Source: Dokdonia sp. PRO95
GTDB lineage: Bacteria; Bacteroidota; Bacteroidia; Flavobacteriales; Flavobacteriaceae
Reading direction: 5' to 3'
Assembly (NCBI RefSeq): GCF_000355805.1
Contig: NZ_CM001837.1
Location: 1,513,127 to 1,577,126, forward strand
Length of the DNA stretch: 64,000 bases
Position numbers and translations under genes: made by a program. The notes beneath the pieces are model-generated. The model worked only from the letters and a program-made list of their open reading frames with translations. It made no database searches and had not been told where the DNA came from. Of the stretch, positions 34,305-42,141 are shown piece after piece. Positions within the stretch are counted from its first letter, which is position 1. The number at the start of each line of letters is the position of its first letter.

Positions 34305-34385
34305 CTTTTCTAAGTTATGAATCTAGACAGTTAAGTATAAGGGATATTTTTATTGGGCATATCTCTTATGAGTTGTCTAAACGTA

Positions 34386-35138
34386 TTACGCTCCCACTTC
34401 TTCTTTTAACCAGTCGTATCCTTTTTCTTCAAGTTCAAGAGCAAGCTCTTTTCCTCCAGAACGTACAATTTTACCATTCATAAGAACGTGTACAAAATCT
34501 GGAACGATATAGTCTAGAAGACGCTGGTAGTGAGTGATCACTAGTACTGCGTTGTCTTTGCTCTTTAATTTATTTACGCCATTTGCAACAATACGTAGTG
34601 CATCTATGTCAAGACCAGAATCCGTTTCGTCTAGAATAGCGAGTTTAGGCTCTAGCATTGCCATTTGGAAAATCTCATTACGCTTCTTCTCTCCTCCAGA
34701 AAACCCTACGTTTAATGATCTAGAAAGAAACTTACGATCCATCTCAAGAAGTTCTGCCTTCTCTTTTATCTTTTTAAGCATATCGCTAGCTGGCATATTT
34801 TCTAAGCCTTTAGCTTTGCGAGTTTCATTTATGGCAGTCTTGATAAAGTTAGTCACAGAAACTCCAGGGATCTCTACAGGATATTGAAAAGATAAGAAAA
34901 CACCTTCGTGTGCTCTCTCTTCTGGATCCATTTCTAGTATAGATTCTCCTTCAAGTTCGATGTCTCCATCGCTTACTTCATACTCTTCTTTTCCTGCAAT
35001 AACAGAAGCGAGTGTACTTTTTCCAGAACCGTTAGGTCCCATGATAGCGTGCACTTCGCCAGCTTTTATCTCAAGATTAATACCTTTAAGGATATCCTTC
35101 TCTTCAATTCGTGCGTGTAAATCTTTAACTGATAACAT
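34386..35138 (-). CDS. sufC: Fe-S cluster assembly ATPase SufC
   Basis: ABC-type ATPase of the SufBCD complex, 250 residues. Walker [10 protein letters not shown] near residue 35, Q-loop region [11 protein letters not shown], signature SGGEKKRNE, Walker [15 protein letters not shown] and the switch His in [10 protein letters not shown]. Normal length. A small lipoprotein gene separates it from the metallo-beta-lactamase gene upstream. Confidence 0.96.
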   Translation of the reverse strand: MLSVKDLHARIEEKDILKGINLEIKAGEVHAIMGPNGSGKSTLASVIAGKEEYEVSDGDIELEGESILEMDPEERAHEGVFLSFQYPVEIPGVSVTNFIKTAINETRKAKGLENMPASDMLKKIKEKAELLEMDRKFLSRSLNVGFSGGEKKRNEIFQMAMLEPKLAILDETDSGLDIDALRIVANGVNKLKSKDNAVLVITHYQRLLDYIVPDFVHVLMNGKIVRSGGKELALELEEKGYDWLKEEVGA

Positions 35139-35161
35139 AATTCTACGTTCTTATTGTGCGA

Positions 35162-35581
35162 TTATTTACCGCTTTCTACTTTAATGGAAGCGCCCTCTGT
35201 CTTGAGTTTGTCTCCTGCTTCTAATTTAATCGAAGTGTCAGCAGTTGGTGCTTTGACTTCTACTATTTCTTTTATGGTAACTATATAATCCCAACCTTCC
35301 TCACTAGTAGGCTTAGGATTAATGATTCCTTTTATAACAACTGGCACCATATCATATTCATCACGTTGTAATGGTTTTACAATAGTTGCTAGTTCTTGCA
35401 TTTTTTCATCTATAACTACGCCGTGTATAAAGGAATCTCCCTTAATAATAGCGGCATCTTCTAGATATATAAACTCACCTTCGATAGTCTCATATGAGGA
35501 AGAAGACGAGTCCTGGCTAGATTTCTGATTACAGGATACAAGTGCAAGACTTGTTATCAATAAAAAGATAATCTTCTTCAT
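35162..35581 (-). CDS. Lipoprotein of unknown function in the suf operon
   Basis: Lipoprotein of 139 residues with signal peptide and lipobox (LALVSC), a Ser-rich linker (SSQDSSSSSYE), then a small beta-rich domain (EGEFIYLEDAAIIKGDSFIHGVVIDE, VPVVIKGIIN, WDYIVTIKEIVEV). No family recognised. It lies 23 bases before sufC and 3 bases after the metallo-beta-lactamase gene, so the two exported proteins form a pair between sufB and sufC. Confidence 0.75.
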   Translation of the reverse strand: MKKIIFLLITSLALVSCNQKSSQDSSSSSYETIEGEFIYLEDAAIIKGDSFIHGVVIDEKMQELATIVKPLQRDEYDMVPVVIKGIINPKPTSEEGWDYIVTIKEIVEVKAPTADTSIKLEAGDKLKTEGASIKVESGK

Positions 35582-35584
35582 ATT

Positions 35585-36472
35585 TTAATTAAGTATTGCA
35601 GGTGTTTGTGCAAAGTTTCCTGCATCATGCTGGATAATTACCTTGGCATTTTCCGCTTTCGCGAAAGCTTCAAAATCCTTTATACTTTTATCTGTTGCTG
35701 GAATATCATAATTAAACTGAGGTACAATCGCATCTTTGCGGTTTTGCTCAAAATGATAAATATCTCCAGACAACAAGGTTGGTCCGTTATCTTTTAAACG
35801 TAAAAACAATACTTGGTGACCTGGTGTGTGCCCTGGCATAGATTTGATAACTACAGTGCCATCTCCAAAAACGTCTCTATCTCCATTCAGTTTCTCTACG
35901 TTTGTAAGCTTGTTAAAGCTATCTGGCGCATAAAATGAATTTCCTTTGATGTCTTCTCCTTTTGCAAAATCATATTCTGATTCTTGAACCAACCATGTTG
36001 CGTTTGCAAAATGTTTTGCCGCTCCTGTGTGATCAAAATGTATATGAGAAAACGCAATCATATCGATATCCTCAGTAGTCATATCGATACTTTTAAGTTG
36101 ATTTTTTATAGAGTCCTTACGCGTGATTGTAAAAGCCCCTCCTTCTGGAGTATATGGTTCTTGTCCTACCAGCATTTCTGGTAATCCTGTGTCCCATAAA
36201 AGAGTTCCTTTAGGATGCTTGATTACAAAAAATGCATCTGCAAGCTGCTTAGATTCTCCTTTGTAGGTGTCGCCCTGAGCAAATAGGTTTAAGTTATTTG
36301 CCATTACGGTACCACCATCTAGTTTGTATAATGTAACCTCAGGTGAGACTGCTGCAGCTGCTGCCTCTTTTTGGTCTTCTGCTTTTTGCTTTCCATCTTC
36401 ATACCCTTTCTTGAATTCTTCGCAAGAAACAGTAGTTATGGCAAGGGCAGCAATTAATAATATATTTTTCAT
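35585..36472 (-). CDS. Metallo-beta-lactamase-fold lipoprotein (lactonase-like)
   Basis: Exported MBL-fold hydrolase of 295 residues. The signal peptide ends in a lipobox (ITTVSC), followed by an Ala/Glu-rich linker. Metal ligands are visible in FSHIHFDHTGAAKHF (HxHxDH), MPGHTPGHQVLFL, LLSGDIYHF and a final IIQHDAGNF. This layout is closest to N-acyl-homoserine lactonase-type enzymes, but the substrate is unknown. It is inserted between sufB and sufC. Residues 269-273 (AFAKA, in FEAFAKAENAK) come from the dispersed palindrome. Confidence 0.85.
   Translation of the reverse strand: MKNILLIAALAITTVSCEEFKKGYEDGKQKAEDQKEAAAAAVSPEVTLYKLDGGTVMANNLNLFAQGDTYKGESKQLADAFFVIKHPKGTLLWDTGLPEMLVGQEPYTPEGGAFTITRKDSIKNQLKSIDMTTEDIDMIAFSHIHFDHTGAAKHFANATWLVQESEYDFAKGEDIKGNSFYAPDSFNKLTNVEKLNGDRDVFGDGTVVIKSMPGHTPGHQVLFLRLKDNGPTLLSGDIYHFEQNRKDAIVPQFNYDIPATDKSIKDFEAFAKAENAKVIIQHDAGNFAQTPAILN
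35654..35669. repeat. AFAKA palindrome copy 10 (coding)
   Basis: CGCTTTCGCGAAAGCT, 15 of 16, in the metallo-beta-lactamase gene, in the AFAKA phase on the minus strand. Confidence 0.92.
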
Positions 36473-36516
36473 TGTTTTGATAATCTTGGTTTAGAACTCA
36501 ATTGTAATAGTGGATA

Positions 36517-37962
36517 CTATCCTACAGACCCCTCAAGACTAATCTCAAGTAATTTTTGGGCTTCTACAGCAAACTCCATAGGGAGTTTATTAAGTACTTC
36601 TTTTGAGAATCCGTTTACAATTAAAGCAATTGCCTTTTCCGTATCAATACCACGTTGATTACAGTAAAATATCTGGTCTTCACCTATCTTACTAGTGGTT
36701 GCTTCATGTTCTACTTGAGCAGTTTTGTTTTTAGTCTCAATATATGGGAAGGTGTGTGCTCCACACTCGTTACCCATTAATAAAGAATCACACTGCGAGA
36801 AGTTACGTGCATTTGTCGCTCCTGAGTTAATCTTTACTAGACCTCTATATGAGTTTTGAGATTTTCCTGCAGAGATACCTTTTGATATGATTGTACTCTT
36901 GGTGTTTTTTCCAAGGTGTATCATCTTAGTTCCTGTGTCTGCCTGCTGGTGATTGTTTGTCACTGCGATAGAGTAAAACTCACCTATAGAGTTGTCTCCT
37001 TTAAGAATACAAGAAGGGTATTTCCATGTAACTGCGGATCCTGTTTCTACTTGTGTCCATGAGATTTTTGCATTCTTCTCACAAAGACCACGCTTTGTTA
37101 CAAAGTTGTAAACTCCACCTTTTCCTTCTTCATTACCAGGGTACCAGTTTTGAACGGTACTATATTTAATTTCTGCATCGTCCATTGCAATAAGTTCTAC
37201 AACGGCAGCGTGCAGTTGATTCTCATCACGACTAGGAGCGGTACAGCCTTCAAGGTAACTTACATAGCTGCCTTCATCTGCTACAAGTAGTGTTCTTTCA
37301 AACTGTCCAGTTCCTCCTTGATTAATTCGGAAATAGGTAGAAAGTTCCATAGGGCATTTTACACCTTTAGGAATGTAACAGAAAGAACCGTCAGAAAATA
37401 CAGCACTGTTTAATGCTGCGTAGTAATTGTCTTTTACTGGAACTATTGTTCCTAAGTGCTTACGTACTAGTTCTGGGTGTTCTTTTATGGCCTCAGAGAT
37501 ACTCATGAAAATGATTCCTTTCTCTGCAAGTGTCTCTTTAAATGTAGTGGCTACAGAGACAGAGTCTACCACGATATCCATCGCGATATTGTTCATTTTC
37601 TTTTGCTCATCTACAGAGATTCCTAATTTTTTATACATAGCGAGTAGATCTGGATCTACATCGTCTAGTGTTTTGTTAGGGTCTACAGCTACGGGAGCAG
37701 AGTAGTAAGCTATTGATTGAAAATCTGGCTTTTCGTAATTTACGTTTGCCCAGTCTGGCTCTTCCATAGATAACCAAACCTTGTATGCATCAAGTCTCCA
37801 CTCAGTCATCCACGCTGGCTCTTCCTTTTTCTTAGAAATCGCTCGTATGATGTCCTCATTTAATCCTACTGGAAACGTTTCAGACTCAATATCTGTAAAA
37901 AAACCATATTCGTATTCTTTGGTTTTTAGTTCTTCCCTTAAATCATCTTCAGTATATGCCAT
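36517..37962 (-). CDS. sufB: Fe-S cluster assembly protein SufB
   Basis: Main scaffold subunit of SufBCD, 481 residues. [55 protein letters not shown]-like segment, [26 protein letters not shown] and the C-terminal [25 protein letters not shown] are the family blocks, with the conserved cysteines. Start ATG 37962. The gap upstream to the SufA-type gene is 151 bases and holds palindrome copy 11. Confidence 0.96.
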   Translation of the reverse strand: MAYTEDDLREELKTKEYEYGFFTDIESETFPVGLNEDIIRAISKKKEEPAWMTEWRLDAYKVWLSMEEPDWANVNYEKPDFQSIAYYSAPVAVDPNKTLDDVDPDLLAMYKKLGISVDEQKKMNNIAMDIVVDSVSVATTFKETLAEKGIIFMSISEAIKEHPELVRKHLGTIVPVKDNYYAALNSAVFSDGSFCYIPKGVKCPMELSTYFRINQGGTGQFERTLLVADEGSYVSYLEGCTAPSRDENQLHAAVVELIAMDDAEIKYSTVQNWYPGNEEGKGGVYNFVTKRGLCEKNAKISWTQVETGSAVTWKYPSCILKGDNSIGEFYSIAVTNNHQQADTGTKMIHLGKNTKSTIISKGISAGKSQNSYRGLVKINSGATNARNFSQCDSLLMGNECGAHTFPYIETKNKTAQVEHEATTSKIGEDQIFYCNQRGIDTEKAIALIVNGFSKEVLNKLPMEFAVEAQKLLEISLEGSVG

Positions 37963-38082
37963 GTTTCTTATTTCAATGTGTGATAGAAAAGTATTCCTGC
38001 CCTAAGGGTGCCTTTTCAAAGTATGCTCGCTTTCTTGTTTTAGGGTGTTGTCAAGAAAACTATAATGAGTTTTAAGTAGTTA

Positions 38083-38098
38083 CGCTTTCGCGAAAGCG
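38083..38098. repeat. AFAKA palindrome copy 11 (intergenic)
   Basis: CGCTTTCGCGAAAGCG extended to a perfect 24-base palindrome (38079-38102; outer arms GTTA and TAAC) between sufA and sufB. Confidence 0.95.
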
Positions 38099-38113
38099 TA
38101 ACCAACCAATTTA

Positions 38114-38443
38114 TTATAGAGAAAAGCTTTCTCCGCATCCACAGGTGCGCTGTGCATTTGGATTATTAAAAACAAATCCTTTTCCATTAAGTCCGCCACT
38201 ATATTCTAGTGTAGTACCTATTAAGTAAAGGAAGCTCTTCTTGTCTACGATGAGCTTTACGTCATTGTCTTCAAAAACTTTGTCATCTTCGTGATGTGTT
38301 TTGTCAAAATGAAGGTCGTATGATAAACCACTACAACCACCACTCTTTACGCCTACACGTACATAGTCTGTAGTTACATCAAAACCGTCTTCCTGCATGA
38401 GGCTTGCGATTTTAGTTTTTGCTTGTGAATCTACTTTAATCAT
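38114..38443 (-). CDS. sufA: A-type Fe-S carrier (SufA/IscA/HesB)
   Basis: A-type carrier of 109 residues. The three conserved cysteines are in KSGGCSGLSYDLHF and the C-terminal RTCGCGESFSL. ATG 38443 (MIKVDSQAKTKI) gives the family start; seven further codons are open upstream. It heads the suf gene series and has a well-formed promoter 19 bases upstream. Confidence 0.93.
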   Translation of the reverse strand: MIKVDSQAKTKIASLMQEDGFDVTTDYVRVGVKSGGCSGLSYDLHFDKTHHEDDKVFEDNDVKLIVDKKSFLYLIGTTLEYSGGLNGKGFVFNNPNAQRTCGCGESFSL

Positions 38444-38461
38444 ATCGTTATAAATAGTTTG

Positions 38462-38494
38462 CAAATATAAGGCTTAGGTCTCGTTTTTACACAA
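38462..38494 (-). promoter_or_regulatory. Promoter of the sufA-sufB region
   Basis: On the minus strand, TTG (38494-38492), a 22-base spacer, then TATATTTG (38469-38462), 19 bases before the sufA ATG. No Rrf2/IscR-type palindrome was recognised. Confidence 0.6.
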
Positions 38495-38734
38495 ATCCTA
38501 ACATATAACTAATGCATAGTGCGATAGGGTTTTCTTATAGGTTATTTAAAAGTCTTCTAAAGTTGTTTTTAAGGATATGAGATGTAAAATAACTAGAAAT
38601 TCTATGGTTCTTTTGCTAAAGCTTTGTGTGTGCGGTCTTCTCTAAAATGAGAAGTCATTTTTACTTGAAATGACTCTTGAAACCTAATTTAATCCCGAAG
38701 TTTTTTGAGTAAGTTTTCCACACCGCAATGTTGA

Positions 38735-38742
38735 TAGATTTG
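38735..38742 (+). promoter_or_regulatory. -7-like element in the nrd upstream region
   Basis: TAGATTTG fits TAnnTTTG, 8 bases before GTG 38751 and about 190 bases before nrdB. Either the small frame or nrdB could be its target. Confidence 0.35.
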
Positions 38743-38750
38743 TGTAAATC

Positions 38751-38909
38751 GTGTTACCATATGGAAATAGACTTGATGACAGAGATATGCGTGAAAATGA
38801 AACCTTTGCGAAGGCTAGTAAAATGGCAATTGTGAATATCCTGTTGAAAACGTTGAAAGATAAACGGTTGTTTGAGCCCATAAAAAGTAGACCTTTATTA
38901 TCCGCATAA
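38751..38909 (+). CDS. Possible small protein, 52 residues
   Basis: A frame from GTG 38751 to TAA 38907-38909 encodes a hydrophilic start (LPYGNRLDDRDMRENE), then TFAKASKMAIVNILLKTLKDKRLFEPIK, a probable amphipathic helix. It starts 8 bases after a -7-like box. It contains FAKA, with codons differing from the palindrome only at synonymous sites. There is no homologue I recognise, and a minus-strand frame of similar length overlaps it, so it may be spurious or a gene remnant. Confidence 0.25.
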   Translation: MLPYGNRLDDRDMRENETFAKASKMAIVNILLKTLKDKRLFEPIKSRPLLSA

Positions 38910-38935
38910 TTCTAATCATAATACTCAATTTAGCT

Positions 38936-40213
38936 ATGGAAATTACTCACATCGTCAAGCGCGATTTTCAAACGAAACCTTTTCACCAAGAGAAGATTAC
39001 AAGTGCTATTCTTAAAGCAATGACTGCCATTGAGCATGGAGGTCCTGAAGATGCACAACGTATTTCTGATATGGTTTATAGCGACCTTAAGAAGAGAAAA
39101 GAGCTTGATGCAACTTACATTCCTACTATTGAGCAAATACAAGATCTCGTAGAGCGCAAGTTAATGTTAAGTGAGGAGTTTGTAGATGTTGCAAAAACAT
39201 ACATATTGTACCGTGACGAGCAAGCTCAAAAGCGTAAAACAAACATCTTTGAAAAGAGAATTAATCTTAAGCCGTACGAGTATCCACAATTATACGATTA
39301 TGTGCCAGCGATAAGACACTCTTACTGGATACATACAGAGTATAACTTTACGAGTGATATACAAGATTTTAAAACGCGTATTACAGATGTGGAGCGTAGC
39401 GCGATTAAAAATACAATGCTAGCAATCTCTCAAATAGAAGTTGCGGTAAAAGGTTTTTGGGGAGATATCTACCACAAAATGCCTAAACCAGAAGTAGGAG
39501 CAGTGGGAGCGACGTTTGCAGAGAGTGAGGTGAGACATGCAGATGCATACTCGCACCTTCTTGAAATATTAGGTCTTAATAAAGAGTTTAAGTTACTTAA
39601 GAAAAAGCCTGTAATGATGAAGCGTGTGCAGTACCTAGAGACTGCGCTCAAGAATGCAAAGAGTGAAGACAATAAAGAGTACTCAGAGTCTATATTACTA
39701 TTTTCTCTATTTATAGAGCACGTATCACTGTTTTCTCAGTTCTTAATTATCATGGCTTTTAATAAGCATAAAAATATGCTTAAAGGAATCTCAAACGTAG
39801 TAGAGGCAACTTCTAAGGAGGAGCAAATACACGGAGATTTTGGTATTGATATTATAAAAATTATTAAAGCAGAAAATCCAGAGTGGTTTGATGCAGAGCA
39901 TAGCGCAACCGTACAAGAAATGTGTAAAGAAGCATTCAAAGCAGAAAGCAATATTGTAGACTGGATTTTTGAAGCTGGAGAATTAGACTTCTTACCTAAA
40001 GCGCTTGTAAACGAATTCATAAAAGACAGATTCAATAAATCTCTTACGAGTATTGGTATTGACCCTGTATTTGAAGTTGACCAGAATTTATTAAAAGACG
40101 CAGAGTGGTTTGATGATGAAATCATAGGGACCAAACATGGCGATTTCTTTGTAAAGAGATCTGTTAACTACACAAAAAGAGCACAAAGTATAACCGAAGA
40201 CGACCTATTTTAA
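38936..40213 (+). CDS. nrdB: Ribonucleotide reductase beta subunit with N-terminal ATP-cone
   Basis: Class I ribonucleotide reductase small subunit of 425 residues, which supplies the radical for deoxyribonucleotide synthesis. Residues about 1-100 form an ATP-cone (VKRDFQTKPFHQEKITSAILKAM, PTIEQIQDLVERKLM, VAKTYILYRDEQAQKR), the nucleotide-sensing domain normally found on NrdA. The ferritin-like domain follows, with metal ligands in SQIEVAVK, ESEVRHADAYSH (ExxH), LFIEHVSLFSQF and KEEQIHGDFG (ExxH). This architecture matches the Leeuwenhoekiella blandensis NrdB characterised as an ATP-cone-regulated dimanganese enzyme (class Id). The nrdA ATG follows its stop directly. Confidence 0.93.
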   Translation: MEITHIVKRDFQTKPFHQEKITSAILKAMTAIEHGGPEDAQRISDMVYSDLKKRKELDATYIPTIEQIQDLVERKLMLSEEFVDVAKTYILYRDEQAQKRKTNIFEKRINLKPYEYPQLYDYVPAIRHSYWIHTEYNFTSDIQDFKTRITDVERSAIKNTMLAISQIEVAVKGFWGDIYHKMPKPEVGAVGATFAESEVRHADAYSHLLEILGLNKEFKLLKKKPVMMKRVQYLETALKNAKSEDNKEYSESILLFSLFIEHVSLFSQFLIIMAFNKHKNMLKGISNVVEATSKEEQIHGDFGIDIIKIIKAENPEWFDAEHSATVQEMCKEAFKAESNIVDWIFEAGELDFLPKALVNEFIKDRFNKSLTSIGIDPVFEVDQNLLKDAEWFDDEIIGTKHGDFFVKRSVNYTKRAQSITEDDLF

Positions 40214-42004
40214 ATGAACGATCAAGAACTAATGAAAGACCAAGTTTCTGCATCAACAGCAGGAAAAGAAAATGAACTGTTAACTGCTCGTAAAGAAGCG
40301 TTGTCTAATAAAACAGAAAGTGAAGGAGCCGGATTCAAGTGGCTTACAGAAAATAGTCGTAAGTTTTTAGGTGCAGGATATCTAAGTCCTGGAGTATCTC
40401 CAGAGCAAAGAATAAGAGAAGTTGCAGATAGAGCCGAACAAATTCTAGGAATGCCTGGGTTTAGTGATAAATTCTATGGGTATATGTCTGAAGGGTTTTA
40501 CTCACTTGCTTCTCCAGTATGGTCAAATTTTGGAAAAGAAAGAGGACTCCCTATAAGCTGTTTTGGTTCACATATCTCTGATGATATGGGTAACATTCTA
40601 TACACTCAATCTGAGGTAGGAATGATGTCAAAACTAGGAGGAGGAACTTCTGGTTATTTTGGAAAAATAAGACCAAGAGGTGCAGAGGTGAAGAACAATG
40701 GGCAAGCGTCTGGTTCTGTACACATCATGCAACTTTTTGAATCAATGGTGGATGTGGTAAGTCAAGGGTCTGTAAGACGTGGTCGTTTTTCTCCTTACTT
40801 GCCTATTGAGCATGCAGATATTGAAGAGTTCTTAAAAATAGGAACAGAAGGAAATAGCATCCAAGAGCTTACACACGGTGTTACTGTGACAAGTAAGTGG
40901 ATGGAAGAAATGATCGAGGGTGACAGTGCAAAACGCTCATTATGGGCAAAAGTATTGCAGTCTAGAGGAGAAATGGGATACCCGTATATATTCTTTACAG
41001 ACAACGCAAATAATGGTGCTGCAGATGTATATAAGGATAATAATCACAAAATCTATGCAAGTAACCTTTGTACAGAGATCATGTTACCTTCTAATGATGA
41101 CTGGTCATTCGTATGTGTCCTTTCATCTGTAAACGTACTTCACTATGATAAGTGGAAGGATACAGATGCTGTTGAGACAATGGTATACTTCTTAGATGCT
41201 GTAATTACTGAGTTCCTTGAGAAATTAGAAACTTATAGAGATTCAGACTCTAGAGAAGATCGCCAGACATTCTTATTTATGGAACGTGCTTATAATTTTG
41301 CAAAGTCTAACCGTTCATTAGGGTTAGGAGTATTAGGATGGCACTCATTACTGCAGTCTAGAATGTTACCTTTTAATAGTCAAGAAGCATATAACTTAAA
41401 CAGCGAAATCTTTAAGGCAATTAAAGATAAGTCTTATAAAGCATCAGAAGAGCTTGCAAAGACATTTGGAGAGCCAGAAGTACTTAAAGGATATGGTAGA
41501 CGTAATGCGACACTTAATGCAGTTGCACCTACAACATCATCTGCTTTCATTTTAGGTCAAGTGTCTCAAGGTATTGAGCCTATCTGGTCAAATATTTATG
41601 TAAAAGATATAGCAAAGATTAAGACTACGATTAAGAATCCATTCTTAGAAGAACTTCTTGAAGAAAAAGGAATGAATACTACAGAGGTGTGGAGAAGTAT
41701 CCGTGATATGGATGGGTCTGTGCAGCACTTAGAATTTTTGAATGAAAATGAGAAAGATACTTTCAAAACATATTCAGAAATTGATCAAATGGATATTATC
41801 TATCAAGCAGCAAACCGTCAAAATCACATTGATCAAGGGCAGTCTGTAAATATTATTGTGCACCCAGAAATGCCAGTAAAAGAGATTAACAAAATCCACG
41901 TAACAGCATGGAAGCTAGGATTAAAATCTTTATACTACCAGCACAGTATGAATGCAGCTCAAAAATTCAAGCAGAAGAAAGACTGCGCAAGTTGTGAAGC
42001 ATAA
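40214..42004 (+). CDS. nrdA: Ribonucleotide reductase alpha subunit lacking an ATP-cone
   Basis: Catalytic large subunit, 596 residues, shorter than E. coli NrdA because no N-terminal ATP-cone is present. Catalytic residues are visible: substrate-site Cys in LPISCFGSH, NLCTEIMLP (radical Cys and Glu), partner Cys in FVCVLSSVN, radical-transfer tyrosines in LYYQHSMNAA, and a C-terminal CASC pair for re-reduction. Allosteric overall activity control is therefore expected to come from the ATP-cone on NrdB. ATG 40214 abuts the nrdB stop. Confidence 0.95.
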   Translation: MNDQELMKDQVSASTAGKENELLTARKEALSNKTESEGAGFKWLTENSRKFLGAGYLSPGVSPEQRIREVADRAEQILGMPGFSDKFYGYMSEGFYSLASPVWSNFGKERGLPISCFGSHISDDMGNILYTQSEVGMMSKLGGGTSGYFGKIRPRGAEVKNNGQASGSVHIMQLFESMVDVVSQGSVRRGRFSPYLPIEHADIEEFLKIGTEGNSIQELTHGVTVTSKWMEEMIEGDSAKRSLWAKVLQSRGEMGYPYIFFTDNANNGAADVYKDNNHKIYASNLCTEIMLPSNDDWSFVCVLSSVNVLHYDKWKDTDAVETMVYFLDAVITEFLEKLETYRDSDSREDRQTFLFMERAYNFAKSNRSLGLGVLGWHSLLQSRMLPFNSQEAYNLNSEIFKAIKDKSYKASEELAKTFGEPEVLKGYGRRNATLNAVAPTTSSAFILGQVSQGIEPIWSNIYVKDIAKIKTTIKNPFLEELLEEKGMNTTEVWRSIRDMDGSVQHLEFLNENEKDTFKTYSEIDQMDIIYQAANRQNHIDQGQSVNIIVHPEMPVKEINKIHVTAWKLGLKSLYYQHSMNAAQKFKQKKDCASCEA

Positions 42005-42056
42005 TCTGTAAAAGATTAAGAATATTGCTTAATGTATGTTGAGCAAACCATATAAT

Positions 42057-42090
42057 AAGAAAGACCTGCTGTGATAGCGGGTCTTTCTTT
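42057..42090. terminator. Terminator after nrdA
   Basis: AAGAAAGACC-T-GCT, loop GTGAT, AGC-G-GGTCTTTCTT then a run of T. It also faces the convergent hydrolase gene, with palindrome copy 12 just beyond. Confidence 0.82.
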
Positions 42091-42116
42091 TTTTTGTGTT
42101 TATACTGTTTTTAATA

Positions 42117-42132
42117 CGCTTTCGCGAAAGCG
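42117..42132. repeat. AFAKA palindrome copy 12 (intergenic)
   Basis: Perfect CGCTTTCGCGAAAGCG (18 bases with A and T, 42116-42133) between the nrdA terminator and the 3' end of the hydrolase gene. Confidence 0.95.
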
Positions 42133-42141
42133 TAGTTTATA

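Larger units (their letters stand above)
38495..38935. other. Gap between suf and nrd operons
   Basis: This 440-base stretch has no established gene. It contains a TAGATTTG -7-like box (38735-38742), a small plus-strand frame (38751-38909) and an opposing minus-strand frame of 65 codons. No NrdR box was recognised before nrdB. Confidence 0.5.

Noticed and set aside
38684-38881. Minus-strand 65-codon frame in the nrd upstream gap
   Set aside because: No promoter, no recognisable domain, and it overlaps the plus-strand small frame; not supported as a gene.
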